Source: Candidatus Pacearchaeota archaeon UBA284
Lineage (GTDB): Archaea; Nanobdellota; Nanobdellia; Pacearchaeales; UBA284
Reading direction: 5' to 3'
Length of the DNA stretch: 5,210 bases
NCBI GenBank assembly: GCA_002499185.1
Contig: DAKN01000045.1
Coordinates: 1,255-6,464, forward strand
Of the stretch, positions 1 through 4,112 are shown piece by piece. Numbering within the stretch: position 1 is the first letter of the stretch; each line of letters opens with the position of its first letter. Below the pieces are notes generated by a model. The model saw only the letters and a program-made list of their open reading frames with translations, was not told the origin of the DNA and ran no database searches. The translations under genes and the position numbers were made by a program.

Positions 1-16
1 TTTATCGACGGTTATT

Positions 17-292
17 TCAGAAAATTATATCAAATTTATGTCCTTTTATTCCGCCTTTTTCTTCTTCACCTAAGTGCAAGCAATCGCGATATTTTCCTTC
101 TTTTTTAAAATAATTAATAATATATTCTATTTCAATACGATTTAAATTTTTGGGATAAAAAATCTCAAGTCCTCTTTGTGGATTAGTTCTACCTTCTCTT
201 ATCGAATCTTCTATGCAATTTCCCAAGCCCTCTATAATATCTATTTCTTGAACCATAGAAAGCTCTTCCAATTTAGAGTCCCCTTCAACCAT
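17..292 (-). CDS. Small hypothetical protein, 91 aa
   Basis: I do not recognise this protein. The N-terminal half (residues 1-40) is acidic and probably helical. The second half has a short hydrophobic stretch (GLEIFYP, about 41-47), a helix with EIEYIINYFKKEGK (about 54-67) and a Lys/Glu/Gly-rich loop before the end KFDIIF. There is no signal peptide or membrane segment, so it is probably cytosolic. The ATG at 292 is favoured because a TATA-like box is centred 24 nt upstream with no SD site, as expected for a leaderless transcript. A second Met at residue 13 is possible but has no such support. The gene ends in TGA close to the left window edge. The last 51 residues have the same length and layout as the second half of the gene at 347-598, which suggests a distant relationship. 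Reading frame likely real; function unknown. Confidence 0.65.
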   Translation of the reverse strand: MVEGDSKLEELSMVQEIDIIEGLGNCIEDSIREGRTNPQRGLEIFYPKNLNRIEIEYIINYFKKEGKYRDCLHLGEEEKGGIKGHKFDIIF

Positions 293-310
293 GTTATTTT
301 TATTTATGTT

Positions 311-321
311 AAATATTTAAA
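311..321 (-). promoter_or_regulatory. TATA-like box for the 17-292 gene
   Basis: The minus strand reads TTTAAATATTT, centred about 24 nt upstream of the ATG at 292. This is the usual archaeal TBP-site distance from a transcription start, so transcription would begin at or near the start codon. It also lies just downstream of an oligo-T stretch that ends the preceding gene. Confidence 0.5.
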
Positions 322-330
322 CATTTGGAT

Positions 331-336
331 AAAAAA
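331..336 (-). terminator. Oligo-T terminator after the 347-598 gene
   Basis: Six consecutive T on the minus strand begin about 10 nt after the TAA stop of the 83-residue gene. Archaeal RNA polymerase stops at oligo-T tracts without needing a hairpin. The next promoter box follows directly, so the two short genes are probably separate transcription units. Confidence 0.4.
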
Positions 337-346
337 GAAGCTATTT

Positions 347-598
347 TTATTTTTTATCTTCTGGAGAAAAAATAGTAAATTTATACCTTACAAATCCATT
401 TTCTTCTTTAAATGGTTTGGTTACCTCGTAATGTATGCTCCAACCGGTCTTTTTTGCAATATACTCTTTTATTTCTTGAGCTTGTTCTTTAGTGATTAAT
501 TCTGGAAAGATAAAATTCCCGCCCCCACAATTAAGGGTCTTTTCAACAGACATTGCATGAACCAGACAAAGATCTGTTTTACCTATTAAATCAGACAT
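347..598 (-). CDS. Small hypothetical protein, 83 aa
   Basis: I do not recognise this protein. It has two Cys (residues 11 and 24), a glycine run CGGGNFIFPE (24-33), a helix TKEQAQEIKEYIAKKTGW (about 36-53) and then strand-like segments (IHYEV, FVRYKFTIF) ending in a charged tail. The predicted order is strand, helix, strand, strand, compatible with a small alpha/beta fold. There is no signal or membrane segment. The ATG at 598 has no SD site but a TATA-like box 26 nt upstream, so the mRNA is probably leaderless. The stretch from G26 to F76 resembles the last 51 residues of the neighbouring 91-residue protein (shared I-F, K-K-x-G and K-F...F positions). That resemblance is by eye and weak. 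Function unknown. Confidence 0.7.
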   Translation of the reverse strand: MSDLIGKTDLCLVHAMSVEKTLNCGGGNFIFPELITKEQAQEIKEYIAKKTGWSIHYEVTKPFKEENGFVRYKFTIFSPEDKK

Positions 599-619
599 AT
601 TTGTTTTAAAGAAAAGAGA

Positions 620-628
620 TATTTAAGG
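620..628 (-). promoter_or_regulatory. TATA-like box for the 347-598 gene
   Basis: The minus strand reads CCTTAAATA, centred about 26 nt upstream of the ATG at 598. The position fits a leaderless transcript. Confidence 0.45.
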
Positions 629-636
629 ATTTATGT

Positions 637-643
637 AAAAAAA
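637..643 (-). terminator. Oligo-T terminator after hisS
   Basis: Seven T in a row on the minus strand lie about 55 nt beyond the hisS stop codon. This is the first long T tract after the gene and would end a tRNA-His/hisS transcript before the promoter of the next gene. Confidence 0.45.
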
Positions 644-698
644 GTCAATTGTAATTAATGAAAATTATTTTAATAGAGCCATTTACCATTCAGGACGA

Positions 699-1871
699 TT
701 ATATCTTGAGCTTTTTGATAATATCTTTGCTTGATAAAAATTCTTCTTTTCCTGTTTTCATATCTCTAAGTTTGAATTTTTTCTTTTTTATTTCTTCCTC
801 TCCAATAAAAAGAACATAAGGAATAATTTTTGAGTTGGCATATTCTAATCCCTTGCTGATTTTGTCAAGAATCATGCAACTTATGTTATTTTTTCTAAGT
901 TCTTCTGCAAATTTTATTGATTCTTTTTCTTGATTGATTGATATAATTAATAATTTTAGGGAATCTAATTCTATTTTTGCTAATTGACTTATTCTTTCTA
1001 AACCAAACGAAATTCCTGTGCTTTGTATTTCATTCATTAAATATGAGCCTCCGCCCAGGATAGATTCCTTCATCTCTCCTGCTTTTGTTTTTATTTCAAA
1101 CACCGAGCTGTTATAATAACTTAAACCTCTCGCTAAACTTGGCTGAAATGTTGTATTTATTCCAAAATATTTGCAGTATTCTTTTAATTCTTCTATTTCC
1201 TTATATGCTTCATATTTTTTGAAAAAAGATTCTGGCTTTTTGAATATTTCAAGAATTTTTTCAGCCCCAAATTTTTTTAAATTATTTCTTATTTCTGTTT
1301 CTCCCAATTTGTCAAGCTTATCTATTTCTTTTATTATTGATTGCCTGATTTTTTCATCTTTTATGTTTTCTTTTTCAAGAATTTCATTCATCAATTTTCT
1401 ATTATTTACAAAGATTTCATAACTTATTTTTAATTGATTTAAAATTTCAGAAGCCAATTTCAGTATTTCTGCATCGTCTTTTATTGTTGAACCGATAATA
1501 TCTATGTCGCATTGTGTAAATTGCCTAAATCTGTTGCTTGATGTTGGTTCATCGCGAAAAACTTCTCCGATCTGATATCTTTTATAAGGTAATTTTTTAT
1601 TTTGAACAAGTCTTTTTAACTGAAAAGTTAATTCATATCTTAATGCAAGATTTCTGTTGCCTTTATCTTTTAATTTGAAAATATCGCTTATGGCGTCATC
1701 ATTCTGATTATTTCCTTTTACAAACTCTTCGTATTCAATTATAGGGGTTTCTGCAGGCTCAAACCCATAAAGTTTGAAATTTTTAATTAAAATTTCTTTT
1801 ATCTTTTCTCTTTTCAATGATTCTTCACCAGTAAAATCTTTGAATCCTTTTACTAAATCTTTTTCTGTCAT
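699..1871 (-). CDS. hisS: Histidyl-tRNA synthetase (HisRS)
   Basis: Class II aminoacyl-tRNA synthetase that joins histidine to tRNA-His using ATP in the cytosol. The catalytic domain spans about residues 1-300. Motif 1 is around YGFEPAETPIIE (35-46). The substrate site LRYELTFQLKR (77-87) resembles the LRYDLTVPFAR form of archaeal and eukaryotic enzymes. Motif 2 has the FRDE arginine (R106) and ends in QCDIDIIG (120-127). The HisRS-specific catalytic arginine is R248 in LARGLSYY. Motif 3 is GISFGLERI with R293. The C-terminal anticodon-binding domain (about 303-390) includes GLEYANSKIIPYVLFIGEEE. At 390 residues it is somewhat shorter than typical. The glycine-rich GGGRYD element before motif 3 is changed to GGGSYL (273-278) and the following loop is short. 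The ATG at 1871 has an SD site five bases upstream. It lies 26 nt after tRNA-His on the same strand, so synthetase and substrate are probably co-transcribed. Confidence 0.97.
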   Translation of the reverse strand: MTEKDLVKGFKDFTGEESLKREKIKEILIKNFKLYGFEPAETPIIEYEEFVKGNNQNDDAISDIFKLKDKGNRNLALRYELTFQLKRLVQNKKLPYKRYQIGEVFRDEPTSSNRFRQFTQCDIDIIGSTIKDDAEILKLASEILNQLKISYEIFVNNRKLMNEILEKENIKDEKIRQSIIKEIDKLDKLGETEIRNNLKKFGAEKILEIFKKPESFFKKYEAYKEIEELKEYCKYFGINTTFQPSLARGLSYYNSSVFEIKTKAGEMKESILGGGSYLMNEIQSTGISFGLERISQLAKIELDSLKLLIISINQEKESIKFAEELRKNNISCMILDKISKGLEYANSKIIPYVLFIGEEEIKKKKFKLRDMKTGKEEFLSSKDIIKKLKI

Positions 1872-1876
1872 TTTGA

Positions 1877-1882
1877 ACCTCT
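1877..1882 (-). promoter_or_regulatory. Ribosome binding site of hisS
   Basis: The minus strand reads AGAGGT, five bases before the hisS ATG, complementary to the 3' end of archaeal 16S rRNA. It is one of few SD sites in the window. It fits an mRNA with a leader, as would result from transcription through the upstream tRNA gene. Confidence 0.7.
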
Positions 1883-1897
1883 ATTTTTGTTAATAAG

Positions 1898-1969
1898 GAC
1901 GGTAGCTGGGAATCGGACCCAGACCGCAAGATCCACAGTCTCGCACGCTACCACTACGCCACTACCGTC
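1898..1969 (-). tRNA. tRNA-His (anticodon GTG)
   Basis: A complete cloverleaf can be drawn on the minus strand. The acceptor strands GACGGTAG (1969-1962) and CTACCGTC (1905-1898) pair over 8 bp, including a genome-encoded G-1 opposite C73, the identity pair of tRNA-His. The D stem is GCGT/GCGT with loop AGTGGTA. The anticodon stem is CGAGA/TCTTG with loop CTGTGGA, and the anticodon GTG sits at 1936-1934. The variable loop is CGGT, and the T stem is CTGGG/CCCAG with loop TCCGATT. No CCA is encoded and I see no intron. T-loop position 55 is C rather than the near-universal T. The gene lies 26 nt upstream of hisS. A TATA-like box is centred 26-27 nt upstream of G-1, so the primary transcript may start at or near the mature 5' end. 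Confidence 0.97.
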
Positions 1970-1990
1970 ATATTTATATAAAGAAGTTTT

Positions 1991-2000
1991 ATTTTTTAAA
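1991..2000 (-). promoter_or_regulatory. TATA-like box for the tRNA-His/hisS unit
   Basis: The minus strand reads TTTAAAAAAT, centred 26-27 nt upstream of G-1 of tRNA-His, the usual TBP distance. A second TATA-like stretch (TTTATATAAATA, 1971-1982) lies closer. It would place the start inside the tRNA, so it is a poorer candidate for tRNA expression. Confidence 0.5.
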
Positions 2001-2018
2001 CTTATAGAATTTATAAAA

Positions 2019-2082
2019 GACAAGCTAATTTGATTGTTCTTACAATATATGGGGAAACCCCCAAAGTTTAATTGTGCTTGTC
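2019..2082. other. Structured intergenic element, possible small RNA
   Basis: A 64-bp element between the gene at 2127-2600 and tRNA-His closes with a perfect 7-bp inverted repeat, GACAAGC (2019-2025) and GCTTGTC (2076-2082). Inside are two further hairpins: ATTGT-TCTT-ACAAT (2033-2046), and GGGG pairing with CCCC around 2051-2062, a rare GC-rich spot in this AT-rich intergenic DNA. Together they can form a three-way junction. The strand is unclear. On the minus strand a TATA-like run (about 2104-2115) is centred 26-27 nt before the outer stem, and the stem is followed by TTTTATAAATT. I do not recognise an RNA family; there are no clear C/D or H/ACA boxes. It could also be a terminator or processing structure between the upstream gene and the tRNA. 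Confidence 0.4.
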
Positions 2083-2108
2083 ATAATTACAATAAAGAAA
2101 AGAGATTT

Positions 2109-2114
2109 AAAAAA
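2109..2114 (-). terminator. Oligo-T terminator after the 2127-2600 gene
   Basis: Six T on the minus strand begin about 12 nt past the stop of the 157-residue gene, matching the arrangement seen after the gene at 347-598. The same tract overlaps a TATA-like sequence, so its role is not certain. Confidence 0.35.
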
Positions 2115-2126
2115 GTTTGTATTTTT

Positions 2127-2600
2127 TTATTTTATTTTTTGTTTTTTAACAAAATCAACAAATTTTAGAAGAAGATCATTCCATTCCTTAAGTTTTTCCA
2201 TATTGGCATCAACTTCTCTCCCACAATCTATTATTTTAAGCGTAACATTTTTTCTGAATTCATGTTCCCTGAGTTTTTCTGATTGTGGAATTCTCCTGAA
2301 TAAAGAATATAACTCCATTATCTGGATTACTAGTGGTTCCTTAACATATGCCTGCCTTATTGCAAGTTCTTTCGCCTTTGGAGCTGTTGGAATATCAGAT
2401 ATTTTTTTATTTTTTTTAGCTTTTTTTAAAAGAATATCCATACATTTGTCAATCATTCTTTCCCATCTGCTAATTAAATTAAGAATGACATCTCCTGTCT
2501 TGGTGTACTTTAGGCTGACATAATATAAATGTTCAGCCATCTTTTTTTCTCGTTCAACTTCGTGCATTTTGAATAAAATAGATAGCTCTCTCTCGTGCAA
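2127..2600 (-). CDS. Helical protein of unknown function, 157 aa
   Basis: I do not recognise a named family, though the pattern recalls uncharacterised helical proteins of DPANN archaea (from memory, unchecked). It is charged and mostly helical. A long N-terminal helix runs into EHLYYVSLKYTKTGDVILNLISR (23-45), followed by a basic KKAKKNKK linker (59-66), a proline-containing segment (PTAPKAK), a second helical block ending LYSLFRR (97-103), a probable beta hairpin (FRKNVTLKIIDCGREV, 115-130) and a last helix with EKLKEW (135-140). There is no membrane segment. The neighbouring 160-residue protein shares this layout. The start is uncertain. The longest frame uses TTG at 2600, preceded by AAGGA at seven bases and by an in-frame stop. 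ATG codons at 2567 and 2540 are alternatives, and the conserved-looking part begins near the latter. Confidence 0.75.
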   Translation of the reverse strand: MHERELSILFKMHEVEREKKMAEHLYYVSLKYTKTGDVILNLISRWERMIDKCMDILLKKAKKNKKISDIPTAPKAKELAIRQAYVKEPLVIQIMELYSLFRRIPQSEKLREHEFRKNVTLKIIDCGREVDANMEKLKEWNDLLLKFVDFVKKQKIK

Positions 2601-2607
2601 TTTTTAT

Positions 2608-2612
2608 TCCTT
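2608..2612 (-). promoter_or_regulatory. SD-like site favouring the TTG start at 2600
   Basis: The minus strand reads AAGGA seven bases before TTG. Neither downstream ATG (2567, 2540) has an SD site or a well-placed TATA box, so this site is the main support for the TTG start. Confidence 0.4.
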
Positions 2613-2663
2613 AAATCAGAAAGCTATGTCTCCTTTAATCTTTTTTACCTCATTTAATTGTTA

Positions 2664-2703
2664 CTTTATAATGATATATTAATGTGGGCTAGTATATATA
2701 TTT
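2664..2703 (-). promoter_or_regulatory. Two TATA-like boxes upstream of the 2127-2600 gene
   Basis: On the minus strand, AAATATATATAC (2703-2692) and TTATAAAG (2671-2664) could each bind TBP. The second would start a transcript near 2641, giving a leader of about 40 nt that includes a GGAG with no start codon behind it. No T tract separates this gene from the upstream one, so co-transcription is also possible. Confidence 0.3.
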
Positions 2704-2738
2704 ATCGTTTGGCAACACCACATCTTGTGTTTTTATAA

Positions 2739-3221
2739 CTAATTCAAATTTTTCTTTATTTTAATGCTTGTTATTTTTATTAAATTAAGGTATTCCTTTA
2801 CCTGTTCGAAACTTATCGTTTTGCTTCTTAAATTCGGAGACAATAAAACAAGATTATTGTGTTTTATAAAATCAAAATTTGCCACCTTATATTGCTCGAA
2901 TAAATCAAGAAATTCAGCAAGTTTTGTCACTTCGTTTTGCGTGATATTGTATTTTAGCGAAAGTTTTTTCAGAAAAAAGAGATTATTCATTCTGTCTTCC
3001 CCATATACTGTTATTTTAGATTTTTTTTCTTCATAGACTATTGTTGCTTTTATTAGGTTGTTTAGAGCGATGCCCATGTCTTCGAATATTTTTCTTAATA
3101 ATTTTATTTCCTTGAGCAAGGGATAAGTTATATATGCTAGGTGATCGCTAGAATCAAGCGCTTTTTGAGATTTTTCTAAATAATATAAATGGTTCTGCCC
3201 TGAGCCCGGCTGAAATTCCAT
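2739..3221 (-). CDS. Helical protein of unknown function, 160 aa
   Basis: I cannot name a family. A short polar N-terminus (1-22) leads into a long helical block, DHLAYITYPLLKEIKLLRKIFEDMGIALNNLIKATIVYE (26-64), then a charged loop (65-80), more helix (FFLKKLSLKYNITQNEVTKLAEFLDLFEQ), a probable beta hairpin (NLVLLSPNLRSKTISF, 123-138) and a final helix with FEQVKEYLNLIK. There is no signal or membrane segment. The arrangement and several positions (HLxY near the start, LF before the hairpin, E-x-x-K-E and K-K in the last helix) match the next gene at 2127-2600. Because they lie 138 nt apart in the same direction, I infer a diverged pair that may act together. The ATG at 3221 has a TATA-like box 25-26 nt upstream and no SD site, so it is probably leaderless. 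The stop is TAG. Confidence 0.75.
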   Translation of the reverse strand: MEFQPGSGQNHLYYLEKSQKALDSSDHLAYITYPLLKEIKLLRKIFEDMGIALNNLIKATIVYEEKKSKITVYGEDRMNNLFFLKKLSLKYNITQNEVTKLAEFLDLFEQYKVANFDFIKHNNLVLLSPNLRSKTISFEQVKEYLNLIKITSIKIKKNLN

Positions 3222-3242
3222 AACTTTTAAAGAACTAGCTTG

Positions 3243-3250
3243 TATTTTAA
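3243..3250 (-). promoter_or_regulatory. TATA-like box for the 2739-3221 gene
   Basis: The minus strand reads TTAAAATA, centred 25-26 nt upstream of the ATG at 3221, consistent with a leaderless mRNA. Confidence 0.45.
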
Positions 3251-3355
3251 TCTGTCGGTTTAAGGAAAGACTTCTGATTGCTAAAGTTTCGTCAATGAAT
3301 AAGTTTATACTTACTGAAACTGAAAATCACACACAAAACTTGGGGGAGTATAAAA

Positions 3356-3424
3356 ATGAAAGATATTAAATGTCCCACATTAATTATCAAGCCACTCAAT
3401 GAATTTAAATCAATCTTAGAATAG
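3356..3424 (+). CDS. Candidate 22-residue small ORF (unproven)
   Basis: A short plus-strand frame encodes MKDIKCPTLIIKPLNEFKSI plus two more residues and ends in TAG. What makes it worth listing is an SD site, GGGGGAG (3342-3348), seven bases before ATG, and a TATA-like GTTTATAC (3303-3310) further upstream. It converges with the Sec61-beta gene and overlaps its last 20 bases. The product resembles nothing I know. The ribosome binding site could be chance, and a frame this short has little weight alone. Confidence 0.22.
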   Translation: MKDIKCPTLIIKPLNEFKSILE

Positions 3425-3557
3425 CTTCAAAACCTATAACAAGCAATAATAAAACAATAACCATTTCCGGTTTTATTTGTATTGCACTAGAATTATCTTC
3501 ATTAAATCTTACTAAACCACCACTTCCTGATGGAAGCATTACTTTGTCTTCTGCCAT
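3405..3557 (-). CDS. secG: Preprotein translocase subunit Sec61-beta
   Basis: A 50-residue protein and the smallest subunit of the archaeal SecYEG/Sec61 protein-export channel in the cytoplasmic membrane, where it sits beside SecY and is accessory rather than pore-forming. The cytosolic N-terminus carries the family signature, a Pro-Ser-Gly-rich stretch leading to LVRF (PSGSGGLVRF, residues 9-18). It is followed by a polar linker and one C-terminal membrane helix (VIVLLLLVIGFEAILRLI, 33-50), the tail-anchored layout of Sec61-beta. The length is normal for archaeal members. The ATG at 3557 has a TATA-like box about 26 nt upstream and no SD site, so the mRNA is probably leaderless. It lies 70 bp downstream of the RNase P RNA gene in the same direction. 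SecY and SecE are not in this window. Assignment rests on length, signature and topology. Confidence 0.9.
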   Translation of the reverse strand: MAEDKVMLPSGSGGLVRFNEDNSSAIQIKPEMVIVLLLLVIGFEAILRLI

Positions 3558-3577
3558 ATTTTATTAATCAAATATTT

Positions 3578-3590
3578 CTTTTTATATTTA
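3578..3590 (-). promoter_or_regulatory. TATA-like box for secG
   Basis: The minus strand reads TAAATATAAAAAG, centred about 26-27 nt upstream of the Sec61-beta ATG. It is one of the clearest TATA matches in the window and is consistent with a leaderless transcript. Confidence 0.55.
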
Positions 3591-3602
3591 TTGTTGCTAA
3601 AA

Positions 3603-3625
3603 TATATTATTGATTTAATAATATA
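3603..3625 (-). terminator. AT-only hairpin after the RNase P RNA gene
   Basis: A perfect 9-bp inverted repeat made only of A and T (3603-3611 with 3617-3625, loop GATTT) starts three bases past the inferred 3' end of RNase P RNA and is followed on the minus strand by TTTT. It may act in termination or 3' processing. An all-AT stem is weak evidence in DNA this AT-rich. Confidence 0.3.
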
Positions 3626-3627
3626 AT

Positions 3628-4012
3628 AGCCCAGCGATAAGCCACCTTCTGTAAGTCATCCGTTAAAACGGAAGTGACTTTTCTGCATTTGACTATGCGT
3701 TCATACTGAACTTGCACCAATCAATGTGGCTGTCCAGGAAATTTTTTTGAATTTCCCGAGCACGTCATTCACCGAAGTGAATTTCCGCGTTTCATCAAAT
3801 CTTGCATTTCTCAAATCCGCGCATGCTTCATATTTCCACGCAAGCTGTGTCGTTTCTGTTCCAGAGATATACATTACTGTATTCCTCTTTCGAGGATGAT
3901 TCTCTTTCGAGCCCTTTTCAGGGAGTGGGTGGACTTTCCTCAGTTATAAGTCAGGGATATTCTTTTGGAATATCTTAGCAGTATCTCATAACCGATAGCA
4001 GTTCGCCAGGCT
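3628..4012 (-). ncRNA. rnpB: RNase P RNA
   Basis: Catalytic RNA of ribonuclease P, which removes 5' leaders from precursor tRNAs; about 385 nt. Helix P1 forms between the two ends, AGCCTGGCGA (4012-4003) and TCGCTGGGCT (3637-3628), over 10 bp including two GU pairs. P2 pairs CGGTTATGAG (3994-3985) with CTTATAACTG (3950-3941), enclosing a P3 hairpin GATATTC/GAATATC (3956-3974). The universal core block GAGGAAAGTCC is at 3941-3931, and its partner ACAGAAGGTGGCTTATCG is at 3652-3635. They form P4 (AAGTCCACC with GGTGGCTT), leaving the conserved bulged U. A further conserved block, GGAACAGAAACGACAC, is at 3861-3846. The distal part has a TTCG-capped hairpin (3767-3782) and two GAAA-capped hairpins (3884-3895, 3902-3911). 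A TATA-like box is 26 nt upstream. The A/M subtype is not resolved. End positions come from P1 pairing and may be off by a few bases. Confidence 0.96.
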
Positions 4013-4033
4013 AATTTTTAAAATGGTTTTTTC

Positions 4034-4043
4034 ATATTTAAAA
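4034..4043 (-). promoter_or_regulatory. TATA-like box for RNase P RNA
   Basis: The minus strand reads TTTTAAATAT, centred 26-27 nt upstream of the P1-defined 5' end of the RNA. The match supports both the promoter and the 5' end at 4012. Confidence 0.55.
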
Positions 4044-4081
4044 CTTTGGTTTGAATCTAAAAAGCAGAATAATTTAAGAAA

Positions 4082-4090
4082 TTTTATAAG
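4082..4090 (+). promoter_or_regulatory. TATA-like box for the P-type ATPase gene
   Basis: TTTTATAAG is centred 27 nt upstream of the ATG at 4113. No SD site precedes the ATG, so the mRNA is probably leaderless. It lies about 40 bp from the divergent RNase P RNA promoter. Confidence 0.5.
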
Positions 4091-4112
4091 GCTATATTTT
4101 CTTTATTATATA

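Noticed and set aside
176..499. Plus-strand open frame of 107 codons
   Set aside because: It runs across two minus-strand genes and the promoter between them, and its product is a Phe/Lys/Ile-rich string typical of the reverse strand of AT-rich genes.
1171..1422. Plus-strand open frame inside hisS
   Set aside because: It is antisense to a clear HisRS; its Ser/Phe-rich product is the mirror of Lys/Glu-rich codons.
2074..2523. Plus-strand open frame of 149 codons
   Set aside because: It lies antisense to the 157-residue protein. The Ser/Phe/Leu-rich product looks membrane-like only because it mirrors a charged helical protein; the minus frame has better composition and shares a layout with its neighbour.
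2714..2731. Hairpin AACAC...GTGTT followed by T on the plus strand
   Set aside because: It would terminate plus-strand transcription, but no plus-strand gene lies upstream, and on the minus strand no T tract follows.
2764..3036. Plus-strand open frame of 90 codons
   Set aside because: Antisense to the 160-residue protein, with no SD site or placed TATA box.
2127..3221. HEPN ribonuclease (toxin) reading of the two helical proteins
   Set aside because: All-helical look and tandem order suggested HEPN, but neither protein has the R-x4-6-H motif, and both end in a probable beta hairpin plus helix.
3230..3340. C/D-box guide RNA upstream of the small ORF
   Set aside because: CTGA-like D boxes occur (for example near 3313-3322), but no proper RTGATGA C box is at a suitable distance on either strand.
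3628..4012. Repeat cluster or mobile-element end suggested by the many inverted repeats and higher GC here
   Set aside because: All the repeats fall into place as helices of RNase P RNA (P1, P2, P3, P4 and distal hairpins).
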